DNA of 64,000 nucleotides, taken from Niallia taxi. GTDB lineage: Bacteria; Bacillota; Bacilli; Bacillales; Cytobacillaceae. Below, piece after piece: positions 1 through 9,147 of this stretch (its first letter is position 1; the number at the start of each line of letters is the position of its first letter). The translations under genes were made by a program, and so were the position numbers. The DNA lies in assembly GCF_032818155.1 (NCBI RefSeq), contig NZ_CP102590.1:868001-932000 (forward strand), in the 5' to 3' direction. The notes beneath the pieces were generated by a model. That model was given only the letters and a program-made list of their open reading frames with translations, did no database searches and was not told where the DNA came from.

Positions 1-1040
1 TAACCCGCTCCATTATCAATGGTGACCTCTTTATTTGCATCCTTGAAAGTGATGGAAGGAGGACTTTCGACAATGATTGTTAACTGAACATTTGAAAACC
101 CACCTGACGGGTCTGCTAATGTCATAACCAAGTTATTTTCTCCCAAATTCAATTCATCTGCATGAATAGGATAACTCCATTCAAGCGACTCTAATTCCCC
201 CCCATTATCTAGTACCTCTGTTCCAAGCATAATACCATTTAACTCAGATGTGATGGTGTTTGTAGGATGATCTAAATCTTTCCAGGTTCCCTTTACTAAG
301 TATTCTTCACCAACAGATAGATATATTGGCCCCGCTACATCAATAGTCAATTCGGGAACAAAATTAAAGGACTCCGTTATAGTTTGCTGTACAGTTCCAT
401 TAAAGGAATTATCACTTTCCAGATTCCAAGTTAACACATTTTGTCCTGCTGTGTTCCATATTAACTGATTGTTATTGTAATTCCCTTGTCCAGTTTTAAA
501 GGTAATATTAGGTACTGACCCGTCTAAGCCAGCCAATACAAGATATGTAGGATTACCCGTTATTCCTTCCGACAGATAAATTTGTTGACCTCCAGCTTCA
601 AAGCCCTTTAGATGCAATGCTTTTAAAGGACTTATATCACTGATTTTATTATATGAAATACTTAACGAGTTTAGATTCACTAAATTCTTCAACAAACTTA
701 TGTCTTTTATTTGGTTGTTTGTAAGATCTAATTCCTCTAGTTGAGTCAGCCTTTCTAGTCCTGTTATATTTTGTATTCCTTTATCAATCAGCACTAATCC
801 TGTAATACTTTGTAATTCTTCCATTGAAACAGGAACACTCGTATTCTCGTTTTTATTTAAAATATTTGCCATCTCTTTAGCTAAGTAATCATCTGGGAAA
901 ATCTCCGCGATTGTCTGGTCTGCCCCGTATGCTTGATGGGGAGGAACGAAAACTGTCATTATTGATAATATAACTATTAAAGCTGCAATCAAACATGAGA
1001 TAGTCCGATTACTCCGCAAGCTTCTTCTATTTTTGCGCAT
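1..1040 (-). CDS. Internalin-like leucine-rich repeat surface protein (3' end outside window)
   Basis: This reading frame starts at an ATG at 1040 behind a GGGAGAG ribosome binding site and is still open at base 1, so the C-terminus is missing. My translation shows a basic N-terminus, a hydrophobic signal segment (about residues 10-35), then leucine-rich repeats of the internalin type (LTQLEELDLTNNQIKDIS and related units, about residues 85-155). Ig/LapB-like beta-sandwich repeats follow (LTIDVAGPIYLSVGEEYLVKG and similar). Such proteins are exported and bind surfaces or other proteins. It lies 80 bases downstream of the DUF916 gene and 1.3 kb downstream of a WxL gene, all in one direction, so the missing C-terminus may carry a WxL domain or a sortase signal. 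That last point is inference. Confidence 0.75.
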   Translation of the reverse strand, partial: MRKNRRSLRSNRTISCLIAALIVILSIMTVFVPPHQAYGADQTIAEIFPDDYLAKEMANILNKNENTSVPVSMEELQSITGLVLIDKGIQNITGLERLTQLEELDLTNNQIKDISLLKNLVNLNSLSISYNKISDISPLKALHLKGFEAGGQQIYLSEGITGNPTYLVLAGLDGSVPNITFKTGQGNYNNNQLIWNTAGQNVLTWNLESDNSFNGTVQQTITESFNFVPELTIDVAGPIYLSVGEEYLVKGTWKDLDHPTNTITSELNGIMLGTEVLDNGGELESLEWSYPIHADELNLGENNLVMTLADPSGGFSNVQLTIIVESPPSITFKDANKEVTIDNGAG

Positions 1041-1120
1041 TTGGTAGTCTCTCCCTTAAGAAATGCTGTCACTTAATGAAAACAAAAAAATCTAATCCGT
1101 CAACTTTGACTATCCCTCAT

Positions 1121-2137
1121 TTAGTCTTCTTTAGGTTTTCTTTTGTTTTTTACAAGTAAAACAATGATAAGTAGAACTGCTGCTAGTATGGAAGCTGACC
1201 AAATAACAATTTTGCTATAATCTTTTTCTGCTTTGACTGCTGTTAAATTAAGTTTTTCTGCAGCGGTATCTTTAATTTCAAACATTTTGTCAAATTCCCA
1301 TGTTTCCTTGCCGGCAATCGCAGTTATATATAAATGATATTTTCCAGGTTCAAACTCTTGATTATCCCAGCTTATCGGAAAATCAAAGTTGGAATTAGGG
1401 GCCATTGATAAGGATTGTTTTTTCGTTTGATGGAGGACTTTTTTTTCTCCTTCTTTCGTAATTCGTGCATTCACAGTTAAGTTATTAATAATGACTGGTT
1501 TAATATTTTGTAAATTTGCTGTCACTGCATTTCGATAATTCAATAATACCGGCTTCACCTTATTTAACTGTAATTCCGGAGTAACCAATTTGTTTGTTTC
1601 CGTTAATTTCACACCAATGACATAAGAAAATTCGTTATTAATTTGCACACTTTTGTCTGATGTTTTTTTGTCCTCCTGAATAACTTCATATATATAGAAA
1701 CCACCTAATATCACACCATCAAGTGATTTTTTTGGCATTTTAATAGTAAATGGAAGCGTTTTTGTCTCGTTTGCTTCCAAAATAACTTTTTGACTTGGAG
1801 AAATAAGGTCTGAAAAAGCATACTTTAAAGAGCTGTCTTTCTGGCTGCCAGCTTTACTATAGTCAATGACTCCGTTTTGGTTTGTAGTGGCAGTGTTTGT
1901 TTCAATCATCAGTTCCATTTTTCGTTCAGAGGTATTGCTAACTGTTATTGTTATCGTTTGTTTATCTCCCGGGCTCATTTTTAAATCAAAATAGCTTAGA
2001 TTTTTACTTAGTTGATTTTCTGGCAGGTTCGCTTTCACTGAGTACTCCATCGTTGCAGCAAATGCTCTATCATCCTGCGAATTAATTCCGATACCAATCA
2101 AGATTAAAACGAGTAACAAAAAAAAGCTTCGTTTCAT
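1121..2137 (-). CDS. DUF916/DUF3324 WxL-interacting membrane protein
   Basis: The 338-residue protein begins with a signal peptide (MKRSFFLLLVLILIGIGI) and ends with one transmembrane segment near residues 308-329 followed by a basic tail (KNKRKPKED). Between them are two beta-rich regions that match the DUF916 (about residues 30-150) and DUF3324 (about 160-290) pattern, including the NTSERKMELMIETNTATT and GVILGGFYIYEV stretches. Members of this family sit in WxL gene clusters and are proposed to bind peptidoglycan and WxL proteins at the cell surface. The start ATG has a GGAGG site 6 bases upstream. It lies between a WxL gene and an LRR surface-protein gene on the same strand, the usual context. 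Confidence in the family is high; the exact ligand is unknown. Confidence 0.88.
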   Translation of the reverse strand: MKRSFFLLLVLILIGIGINSQDDRAFAATMEYSVKANLPENQLSKNLSYFDLKMSPGDKQTITITVSNTSERKMELMIETNTATTNQNGVIDYSKAGSQKDSSLKYAFSDLISPSQKVILEANETKTLPFTIKMPKKSLDGVILGGFYIYEVIQEDKKTSDKSVQINNEFSYVIGVKLTETNKLVTPELQLNKVKPVLLNYRNAVTANLQNIKPVIINNLTVNARITKEGEKKVLHQTKKQSLSMAPNSNFDFPISWDNQEFEPGKYHLYITAIAGKETWEFDKMFEIKDTAAEKLNLTAVKAEKDYSKIVIWSASILAAVLLIIVLLVKNKRKPKED

Positions 2138-2211
2138 TCCTTTTCCTCCATACTTTAACTTTCTAAGAAAAACGAAATTATCTTAAAAAAACTAATATTT
2201 TAAGTTCATGT

Positions 2212-2346
2212 GCAGAAATACTGCCTGAGACTTAGCCTTTGTTGTCTTGATAGAAGACGACAATATCTCAGATGAGGGGGCACAGCCCTCGCACATTCAT
2301 GTGCGAGAGCTGGACTATCTAGCGGTTGATACAGCCTCACCATCTC
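2212..2346. other. Strongly folded intergenic element (possible structured RNA or small mobile repeat)
   Basis: This stretch between the WxL and DUF916 genes is visibly richer in G+C than its surroundings and is packed with complementary arms. GCAG/CTGC pairs at 2212-2224. CTGAGA at 2225-2230 pairs with TCTCAG at 2266-2271 and encloses a ten-pair hairpin with one mismatch (2239-2248 with 2254-2263). A twelve-pair hairpin with one mismatch has a TTCA loop (2284-2295 with 2300-2311). AGATGAGG (2270-2277) pairs around it with CCTCAccATCT (2335-2345). Several arms combine into a branched fold on either strand. It could be an RNA element processed from the WxL transcript, an attenuator, or a MITE-like repeat. 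I do not recognise a known family. Confidence 0.5.
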
Positions 2347-2372
2347 AACTCGAGTCGAAATTTTAAACTTTA

Positions 2373-3002
2373 TTATTGCGGCGCGGCAACAAGGCTCCAA
2401 TTTAAAGTAGAAACATAATCTCCAACATAGTTGCCTGTTGGTACAGATAGAGTAACCTCAACTGGATTGAATTTATCAATCCATGTACCCATTCCTTCAT
2501 CTTTTTGAGCTTGCATGAGGATGTTTGTTTCTTCACTTAATACGACTTTCCTTAAATCTTTTGGGGCAGGAGAGATATTTTCGGGAAGCGTCCGGGCGGA
2601 CCCTTGAGGTAATGTCAATTGTGCTCCCTTTAATGTTTTATTGGTATTTTCATCAACAAATGGTGTTGCCGATACTTGTAATGACCAGCCTTCTCCTGTT
2701 CCACGTCTATCAGTTACTTGGACATTAGGATTGTGTGCTGTCGTTATATACACTTCATCTTTTTCAGATATTTTACCCTCGAACCTTAAAGGCGTGACAT
2801 AGTCGATTGTAAGTTCGCCGGTATTACCTGTTCCTGGTGGCTCTGGCTTTGGTTCAGGATCAATTGGCTGTGTCGGTCCGTTTCCAGGACCAATAGTGAT
2901 GCTGCTTTCAGAAGTAGCAGAATCATCGGCAAAAACTGGTGTTACCAGCATCAGTGATGCTGCTAATGTTAATCCCCCAAATAATAATTTTTTCTTCTTC
3001 AT
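2373..3002 (-). CDS. WxL domain surface protein
   Basis: This 209-residue exported protein has a lysine-rich signal peptide (MKKKKLLFGG then a hydrophobic run ending VFADD), a proline-rich linker (TQPIDPEPKPEPPGTG) and a C-terminal WxL domain. Both WxL signatures are present: GWSLQV near residue 107 and NWSL six residues from the end. WxL domains bind peptidoglycan non-covalently and display proteins on Firmicute cell walls. The frame is open to a TTG at 3008, but that codon lies only two bases from the GGAGGA ribosome binding site; the ATG at 3002 is spaced 8 bases and is chosen. The downstream DUF916/DUF3324 gene is its expected partner. Confidence 0.9.
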   Translation of the reverse strand: MKKKKLLFGGLTLAASLMLVTPVFADDSATSESSITIGPGNGPTQPIDPEPKPEPPGTGNTGELTIDYVTPLRFEGKISEKDEVYITTAHNPNVQVTDRRGTGEGWSLQVSATPFVDENTNKTLKGAQLTLPQGSARTLPENISPAPKDLRKVVLSEETNILMQAQKDEGMGTWIDKFNPVEVTLSVPTGNYVGDYVSTLNWSLVAAPQ

Positions 3003-3396
3003 CTTCAATTCCTCCTCTTGAATTCACCTAAAAATTTGTTTGTTAATGCAAGAAGGATTATATCACGGAGAATTTGCAATTCATTCTCAATAATGAAACA
3101 AAGAATTTTCTATTTTCCAGGTCTTAAAACATAGTTTTAGATAAACCTGTATGATTCTGATCAATTTTTAGAAAATATCAATTTTTATTTAATTTATTCA
3201 CTATGCCAAACTAATATTTTATTTCAATCATGAAACTAAACAATTCTTAATTGTATCTATTTAACTATAATTCTTTAGCAAGATATTGTAGTTAGTTAGT
3301 TTTTTTAGCAAATTTTTGACACACTTGGGCAATGTTTAACAATAAACATTTCACTTCTTAGCTAGAATCAACAAACATATATGTCCGTATTTTCAA
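3003..3396. other. AT-rich intergenic region upstream of the WxL cluster
   Basis: About 390 bases of very AT-rich DNA separate the WxL gene from the small chemoreceptor-tip frame. It should hold the promoter of the WxL cluster. I see no long open frame, no clear operator and no convincing terminator. Confidence 0.5.
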
Positions 3397-3567
3397 TCAT
3401 TTTTTATTAAGGTTTGAATTATTCGTCAGTTGTTTAACTTCCTTGGCAGCTAAAGCAAGCCCCTTTCCTAATTCTCCTGCTCGGGCAGCTTTAATTCCAA
3501 CATTATGTGCCAATAAATTCGTAATCGATATCTTGTAAGATACTTTTATATCATTAGATAATTTCAT
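3397..3567 (-). CDS. 56-residue chemoreceptor signalling-tip peptide or relic
   Basis: This short frame encodes a sequence that aligns with the hairpin tip of methyl-accepting chemotaxis proteins. NLLAHNVGIKAARAGE matches the consensus [16 protein letters not shown], followed by LGKGLALAAKEVKQL against [15 protein letters not shown]. The tip is the part of a receptor that binds CheW and the CheA kinase. Nothing else of a receptor is present: no sensor, membrane segment or HAMP. The ATG at 3567 lies within the last 14 bases of the CheW-like gene in another frame, with only a weak AGGTGA site upstream. It could be a translationally coupled mini-receptor, the end of a former CheW-MCP fusion broken by a frameshift, or decaying DNA. 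The tip helix is intact over about 35 residues. Confidence 0.5.
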   Translation of the reverse strand: MKLSNDIKVSYKISITNLLAHNVGIKAARAGELGKGLALAAKEVKQLTNNSNLNKK

Positions 3568-4072
3568 AATAATCACCTGTTTTTTTGCAAGGATTTTCTT
3601 TTGAGAAATAATATTTTAAAAGATTAATAATCGTAAAATCAACTCCATTTATCAATACATTGCCTTCACTGTAATCACCATACCGATTATTAGAAGAAGT
3701 ATTTTGTTTTATAGCTTTTCTATTTAATTTAGAAACATTAATAGCATCATCCGCGGTAAAGGAAATAAATTTCTCTCCCGCCTGATAAACCACCAAGCTT
3801 GAAGGTAATGAATATTCTAATTCGCTTTTAAATAACAACTTACTTGTATCAATTATCGCAGTATCAATTGTTAGCCTATTGCTTTTTGTATTAAAAGGTG
3901 ATAGGTATGTCAATTGTGTCCACCCAATAAACCAATTGCAATTATGCGAAGATCTATCAGCTATCCTTATATAAGTAGTAGAATCAATCAGTTCTACAAT
4001 CTTTATATATTCAAGCTTTAGTGCAAAGTGCTCCTCTCCGATTCTCACCAATAAAAAGTGTTCTTTTTCCAT
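3554..4072 (-). CDS. Divergent CheW-like coupling protein
   Basis: The 172-residue protein resembles CheW along its length. It opens with FLLVRIGEEHFALKLEYIKIVELI (in two parts FLLVRIGEEHFALKL and EYIKIVELI), matching the first CheW strands. A middle segment, SLVVYQAGEKFISFTADDAI, corresponds to the VDEV region, and the end, NVLINGVDFTIINLLKYY, matches the final CheW strand. CheW normally links chemoreceptor tips to the CheA kinase; this copy is divergent and no cheA is nearby. It follows an EAL phosphodiesterase gene by 136 bases on the same strand and overlaps the chemoreceptor-tip frame by 14 bases. The ribosome binding site is weak. It may act in a c-di-GMP or receptor-array circuit, or be the sensor half of a broken short receptor. 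Confidence 0.6.
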   Translation of the reverse strand: MEKEHFLLVRIGEEHFALKLEYIKIVELIDSTTYIRIADRSSHNCNWFIGWTQLTYLSPFNTKSNRLTIDTAIIDTSKLLFKSELEYSLPSSLVVYQAGEKFISFTADDAINVSKLNRKAIKQNTSSNNRYGDYSEGNVLINGVDFTIINLLKYYFSKENPCKKTGDYYEII

Positions 4073-4208
4073 CTAATCTACTTATCCCTTCATACATAAT
4101 TGTCTATAGAGAATCAATGTTATTATTCTTTTAACCTCTATAAACGGCTGCAAAGCTTGATATATTTATTCAGAAGTTATAGCTTGCTCGTATTAATTTA
4201 TTATTTAG

Positions 4209-4940
4209 TTATAATCTATTCATATCGAAAGGTCTTGATATAAAATAACCTTGGCAATAATCTACTCCCAATTGCTTTGCTAGCTTTAAATCCTGATGAT
4301 TTTCAATTCCCTCTAAAACAATGCTAAATTTACGATTTTTAAACTTTGTAATCATCGAAATTACCCTTTGTTTTTCTTTTGAAGTATAAAGGTTTCTAGA
4401 GTATGATTTATCTAGCTTTATATAATGTGGATTTACATTATATACTGTATTTATATTGGCAGCCCCAGTGCCAAAATCATCTATAGCTATTTTAAAACCC
4501 TTTTTTTTCAAAGCATTTATATGCATTTTAAATGCAAAGCTATCCCATACCTCTTCATCTTGAATATCTTCGTTTAATTCAAAAATAATATTTTTAATTA
4601 TATCTGGGTATTTATTGCTTATCTGATTAATGAAATATTTAAATTGAGGATTTACAATAGTAGACGGAAATACATTGATAAATATATTAGTCCACAATAT
4701 CCCTAATTCATTTAATTTACTTAAAGCACAATCAATCGCACTACTGTCCAATTGATAAAGATAGTTTTGTTCTCTTGCTGCTTGAAATAGGTTTAATGGA
4801 GAGCTTTCATTGGTACGCAATAATATTTCATAGCCAAAGGTAGTATCAGTAAGACAACATATTATAGGCTGAACATGAAAATCCATTGAATGTGAGATTT
4901 GATCACCTTTAACACTTTTTACTTCCTGATTTAATCTCAT
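4209..4940 (-). CDS. EAL domain c-di-GMP phosphodiesterase
   Basis: This 243-residue protein is essentially one EAL domain, with no membrane or sensor domain. Residues expected for catalysis and metal binding are visible: the glutamate of the EAL motif (here YEILLR, so E-I-L), Asn in NIFINVFPST, Glu in IIFELNED, the pair in AIDDFGTGAAN, Lys in YIKLDKS, Glu in LEGIEN and the QGYFISRPF end. Intact EAL domains hydrolyse cyclic di-GMP to pGpG. The frame extends upstream to a TTG at 4970, but AAGGAG sits just before the ATG at 4940, which is chosen. A CheW-like gene and a chemoreceptor-tip frame lie downstream, suggesting a link between c-di-GMP and motility signalling. Confidence 0.88.
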   Translation of the reverse strand: MRLNQEVKSVKGDQISHSMDFHVQPIICCLTDTTFGYEILLRTNESSPLNLFQAAREQNYLYQLDSSAIDCALSKLNELGILWTNIFINVFPSTIVNPQFKYFINQISNKYPDIIKNIIFELNEDIQDEEVWDSFAFKMHINALKKKGFKIAIDDFGTGAANINTVYNVNPHYIKLDKSYSRNLYTSKEKQRVISMITKFKNRKFSIVLEGIENHQDLKLAKQLGVDYCQGYFISRPFDMNRL

Positions 4941-5428
4941 AATGTCTCCTTTTCGCTTTATTAAGTCCAATATTCAAGCATTTCTAATTATTAGCCACCT
5001 TTTTAAGGAGTTTCATCGCATAACTTTAGCACTAGTTCCTATTGATAATTCTATGATCATTTGTGTACGGAGTAAATTTAATCTTTCTATACACTGTGTT
5101 TAGTATTACTAACTTCATCTTTACTAATAATTAAAAACATTGGTCTAATAGTATTTATAGTCCTCTACAATTCTTTAAGCAGAAAAAAGCAGATTAACTT
5201 TTTGAAGAAACTCAAAAAAAAAATACTTAAGATTTATATAACCACGAGAAATATAAAATCTCTCCCAATAAAAGGCATTATCATAAGCATTACCTAAAAA
5301 GGAAAAATGCCATGATAATGCCAGCAAATCTTTTACTCCTTGCTTAAGTTCTAGAAAAGAGCCTCTGGTTCTAGAATGCTTTAATAGAACTGCATCCTAT
5401 TCGTAATTACTATTTAAAGGTATATGAA
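4941..5428. other. Non-coding gap between Mga-type and EAL genes
   Basis: About 490 AT-rich bases lie downstream of the Mga-type gene and upstream of the EAL gene. Apart from the hairpin at 5274-5322 I see no gene or clear regulatory site; the EAL promoter should be here. Confidence 0.5.
5274..5322 (-). terminator. Inverted repeat downstream of the Mga-type gene
   Basis: GGCATTATCAT (5274-5284) is an exact reverse complement of ATGATAATGCC (5312-5322), with a further CATT/AATG pairing inside. On the minus strand the stem is followed by TTTTATT, so it may end the Mga-type transcript, though the U-run is short. Confidence 0.5.
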
Positions 5429-6934
5429 TTACAAGTGAATAAAGATATCAGAGTTGATTCGCCACTTATCTAAGAAGAAACTATTTATAAAATCCTCAAT
5501 TACATTTAATTCACCTTTTGAGGGAAAGGTAGATATTTTAATTATTGGTAAATGCTCGAAATTTAGTTCGTCTGTGTCTATTACTGCTACAACTAAATCA
5601 TACTCATTATTTTTTTTTAATAGCTCATTATCTATATAGTCCATTACCGTTAAACTCAAGTTACTTCCAAAATGGTAGTGTAAAACTTGTTTTATATACT
5701 CAGCTTCGATAAATGTTCTACATATTAATGCAGCTGTTATAACGGTCTGCGCTTTTTTTCTTAAAAGTGCTGCTTGTACTAGTAAAAAAATCTCAAAAAT
5801 CCCCATCCTATCTACACTTATATTATCTGAATAATCCTGGTCAAATAAAGATTTGTTAATGATGTCTTCGATTTTCTTATATAGTGGATTCGACTCTACA
5901 TAAGGAAGATAAGAAACCATAGCACTGTTTATACTATTAGTACCTAATTGTGAATCAATATAAATCCTCCGAAAGGTCTGAACAAGCTTGTACAAAAAGG
6001 TATCATCTTGAGCTATATCAAACCCTAAGTAATTTGCAAGATATTCCATAAAAATCGACAGAAGATTTGCTCGATCATCTGCATTTCCCCTCATTCTGAA
6101 CCTAACCTCCATAATATCCTTAGATTTATTAACAGGTATTTTTTCGTTAAGAATATTCAAGGAGAAGTAGAGAGCTTCGTTCATTTGGGTTTCTCGATTA
6201 GGGCATTTCCTCATGAAATTAAACATTTCACTAGCTACTTTATAAAATTCTGAGTTTCCGTATTCCTTATGAATATATTTCGGAAGCTTCATGTAACACC
6301 CATGAGAAATACGCAGGTTTATAACATCCATTATTGTTGCAAGTCTATGTAATGCTCCCATATGTAAAGCTATTGAATATTTTTCAGTAGAAAGAAGTAA
6401 TTTACTTTTAAAGTCGGCAATATTAAATGTATCTACTATAGAAGGATCGATTAATTTATTAGAGAACTCAAGATATTGGACAATAAATCGGCGGATTTTT
6501 CTTTCATCTCCCGTAAGCCGTAAGCGATTAGTTGAGATACTGATGCCGTTAAAGCTCGTTACCTCTTTAATTTTTTCAATGTGGCGATAAACAGTTGCTC
6601 TACTTAAATGAATCTTTTCCATTAATTCTGCGACTGTTATCCCATTATTAAAAATAATTAGCCCTATAATTTGAATATATGTATTATTTTCTCTTAAATA
6701 CGTTAAGACATCCTCAATCGTACCGTTACTTGGTTTTTTTAAACGTATTCCCTTTAGCTCATTTTTTTCAATACTCCAATTAGGAGGAAGATTAAAATTC
6801 ATAAAGCCAATCTCTCTCCAAATTGTACTTTTTGAATAACTAGTTTTTTCCGAGAGATACCCTATACTACACCATGTGTCTTCATGGAATAACTGATATA
6901 TTATGTCTGAATATCTTTCATTAAACCTGTTCAT
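5429..6934 (-). CDS. Mga/AtxA-family transcriptional regulator
   Basis: This 501-residue cytoplasmic protein has the Mga/AtxA layout. An N-terminal helix-turn-helix (about residues 15-60, EKTSYSKSTIWREIGFM) is followed by a second HTH (about 85-130, VAELMEKIHLSRATVYRHIEKI), two PRD-like helical regions (about 170-390), and a C-terminal EIIB-like segment (about 395-490). Mga and AtxA activate virulence or surface genes in streptococci and B. anthracis, and their PRDs can be phosphorylated by the PTS. The start ATG has an AAGGA site. No PTS or sugar gene is adjacent. The nearest candidate targets are the WxL surface cluster or the EAL/CheW genes downstream, but this is inference from position only. 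Confidence 0.78.
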   Translation of the reverse strand: MNRFNERYSDIIYQLFHEDTWCSIGYLSEKTSYSKSTIWREIGFMNFNLPPNWSIEKNELKGIRLKKPSNGTIEDVLTYLRENNTYIQIIGLIIFNNGITVAELMEKIHLSRATVYRHIEKIKEVTSFNGISISTNRLRLTGDERKIRRFIVQYLEFSNKLIDPSIVDTFNIADFKSKLLLSTEKYSIALHMGALHRLATIMDVINLRISHGCYMKLPKYIHKEYGNSEFYKVASEMFNFMRKCPNRETQMNEALYFSLNILNEKIPVNKSKDIMEVRFRMRGNADDRANLLSIFMEYLANYLGFDIAQDDTFLYKLVQTFRRIYIDSQLGTNSINSAMVSYLPYVESNPLYKKIEDIINKSLFDQDYSDNISVDRMGIFEIFLLVQAALLRKKAQTVITAALICRTFIEAEYIKQVLHYHFGSNLSLTVMDYIDNELLKKNNEYDLVVAVIDTDELNFEHLPIIKISTFPSKGELNVIEDFINSFFLDKWRINSDIFIHL

Positions 6935-7086
6935 ATTATATTCCTTCTTTATTCATATTTAGTAAGCAACTCCTTATTAATTTTTTCCAATTAATTTTTT
7001 TTATTCAAATTGCTTCTATCCCAAACTTGAAATTATTCATTCCACTAAGTTTTTTCAGTATTGTATTTACCAAAAACACAAAAAAA

Positions 7087-7122
7087 CTGAACTATTAATC
7101 GATATTCGATAGTATAGTTCAG
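7087..7122 (-). terminator. Terminator of the chemoreceptor gene
   Basis: CTGAACTAT (7087-7095) pairs with ATAGTTCAG (7114-7122), with inner ATCGATAT-type pairing. On the minus strand the stem is followed by seven Ts. Almost the same hairpin occurs on the plus strand at 39518-39553. Confidence 0.85.
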
Positions 7123-7161
7123 AGTTTTACGTTAGTCTTACATACTAATGTACCCAGCCTG

Positions 7162-9147
7162 TTATCTTTTTAGGTTTTTAAATTCATTTATCAACTTTTC
7201 AGCTTGTTCTCCAAGCTTATTAGCCAGGTCATTCATTTGTTCCATGGATGCTGCTTGTTCCTCTATAGATGCAGAGACTTCTTCCGTGTTTGCAGCTGTT
7301 TCTTGTGTAATAGCTGTAATATCCATGCTTGATTGGATGATTTCTTCTTTTTTCGTTATCATTTCTGCAATGGCTGTAACCACGTCATTAATATTTTGTC
7401 CATTTTGTTTTGTCGTATGTTCAATGGCTTGAAATGCGCTTTCCGCCTCATTAACAGTCACATCTTGAGCCTTAACTAACTCGTGCGTATTTTCTATAAG
7501 ACCAACAGTATTTTTAGTTTGACTTTGCATTTGTTGAATCAGACCAGCTATTTCCTTTGAAGATTGCGCTGATTTCTCCGCAAGTTTACGAACCTCGTCA
7601 GCAACCACTGCAAATCCACGTCCCGATTCACCAGCTCTAGCAGCTTCGATTGCAGCGTTTAACGCAAGTAAATTAGTTTGGTCGGCTAGCTCTTGTATGG
7701 TCAAAATGATCTCGCTGATGTTGTTAGAGTTATTTTCCAACAACTTAATAGCTCCTACCATTTCATTCGTCATAGTATTTGTTTGTGCAGATTGTTTTCT
7801 AAGCTCAACAACCTTTGTATAGCCTTTGTCTGTTTGTAGCAGCATAGCCTCAGAACTGGTTCTGATTTCGACACTATGTTGTATTACTTCTTCCATCTTT
7901 TCCGAAAGAAGGGAAAGATTGCTTGAATCTCTTTCGACAAGGTCGGCTTGTGTTGTAGCGTCATTCGCAATCTTATCCATTGCTGTAGATGTTTCTGCAA
8001 TGGCACTTGCATTTTCATTCACGCTTATCACTAAGGTATTGGATGCTGTCATTACTGCTCCAGATGATTCTGCTATCGTGCTCAACATTTTCCTAACTTG
8101 CTCTAACATATGGTTGAACCCATTTGTTAGACTTCCGATTTCATCACTCGTGTACACATCAACAGAAATAGAGAAGTCCCCAGCTTTTACTTTATCCATC
8201 GCTGTGCTCAAATCTTTTAAAGGACGCAGCATCCTTCTGATTACAAAATAGAAGATAGTTGCTATGACAATAACAATACTGCCTAGGATAATTAACATAG
8301 GTTCTATATGAGCACTAGCTTGTGTAGCAAATTCCTTTAAAGGTATAACTCCTACTATATACAGGCCTGTAGTTTTATTTTTCACAAAATAAAGTTCTTT
8401 CGCGTCACCTTGATATTCATAACTAACGTTATCATTATTGCTATTGGACGTTATAATCCTTTGAATGAACTTTTCCGAACTTATGTCCTTGCCATTCGTA
8501 TCTTTATTTGGATGGTACACAGCAAGTCCTGTTTCATCTAATAAGAATGTATAGCCTGTCTTTCCTATTTCTGTATTTTTCAACAAGACATTAAAAATAG
8601 ATAAGTCAACATCGATAGCTAAAACTCCCAAGAACTTTCCTTCGGCGTTATTAACCATTTTTGCAACAGTCATCGTTAATTTCCCACTAGCTGCATCATT
8701 ATAAGGTTTAGTTAAAACTATTTCTCCATTTTGTTCAATTGCTTTTGTAAACCACGAACTTTCACGTACGTCATAATCATCAGGTATATTCTGTTCTGGA
8801 TATAATAACAATTTTCCTTTGTTTAACTGAATATAAGTATTAAGGATAACAGGGTTATTCTTCTTAAAACCAGCCAATGCCTTCAAACCTTTAGCTTCAT
8901 TTTCTTCTATTCCTTGTATCGCCGGGACTTCAGAAAGTTGAGCCAAGGTTGTGCTAAGGCTGTTAAATAGACTCTCGAATTGTCTATCTGTTTGTGCAAC
9001 TACATTTATTGCATTATTAACCAGTATCTCCTTTGTATTTTCTTTGACTAGATTATAATTTAAATAGGTTAAAACAGCTCCGCCAATAGCAAGCAAAGCA
9101 ATAACTGGTAATAAAACTTTGCTTACAACGGATCGTGGTTTCTTCAT
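7162..9147 (-). CDS. Methyl-accepting chemotaxis protein with dCache sensor
   Basis: The 661-residue receptor has a standard layout: TM1 (about residues 11-30), an extracellular double-Cache domain (about 35-275, including [20 protein letters not shown]), TM2 (about 283-303), HAMP (about 305-358) and a long cytoplasmic coiled-coil signalling domain. The tip motif [16 protein letters not shown] followed by [15 protein letters not shown] is intact near residues 490-525, so it should couple to CheW/CheA. dCache receptors commonly bind amino acids or other small ligands; the ligand here cannot be read. The start ATG has a GGAGG site. It stands alone with its own terminator. Its tip can be compared directly with the degenerate tip at 3397-3567. 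Confidence 0.95.
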   Translation of the reverse strand: MKKPRSVVSKVLLPVIALLAIGGAVLTYLNYNLVKENTKEILVNNAINVVAQTDRQFESLFNSLSTTLAQLSEVPAIQGIEENEAKGLKALAGFKKNNPVILNTYIQLNKGKLLLYPEQNIPDDYDVRESSWFTKAIEQNGEIVLTKPYNDAASGKLTMTVAKMVNNAEGKFLGVLAIDVDLSIFNVLLKNTEIGKTGYTFLLDETGLAVYHPNKDTNGKDISSEKFIQRIITSNSNNDNVSYEYQGDAKELYFVKNKTTGLYIVGVIPLKEFATQASAHIEPMLIILGSIVIVIATIFYFVIRRMLRPLKDLSTAMDKVKAGDFSISVDVYTSDEIGSLTNGFNHMLEQVRKMLSTIAESSGAVMTASNTLVISVNENASAIAETSTAMDKIANDATTQADLVERDSSNLSLLSEKMEEVIQHSVEIRTSSEAMLLQTDKGYTKVVELRKQSAQTNTMTNEMVGAIKLLENNSNNISEIILTIQELADQTNLLALNAAIEAARAGESGRGFAVVADEVRKLAEKSAQSSKEIAGLIQQMQSQTKNTVGLIENTHELVKAQDVTVNEAESAFQAIEHTTKQNGQNINDVVTAIAEMITKKEEIIQSSMDITAITQETAANTEEVSASIEEQAASMEQMNDLANKLGEQAEKLINEFKNLKR

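Noticed and set aside
2206..2400. Minus-strand open frame of 64 residues
   Set aside because: It coincides with the folded element at 2212-2346 and overlaps the end of the WxL gene; it has no ribosome binding site and a composition set by the inverted repeats.
5429..6934. Reading of this protein as a BglG/LicT-type antiterminator because of its PRD-like part
   Set aside because: It lacks the CAT RNA-binding start, has two DNA-binding HTH segments, and no RAT or PTS gene is nearby; the Mga/AtxA family fits better.
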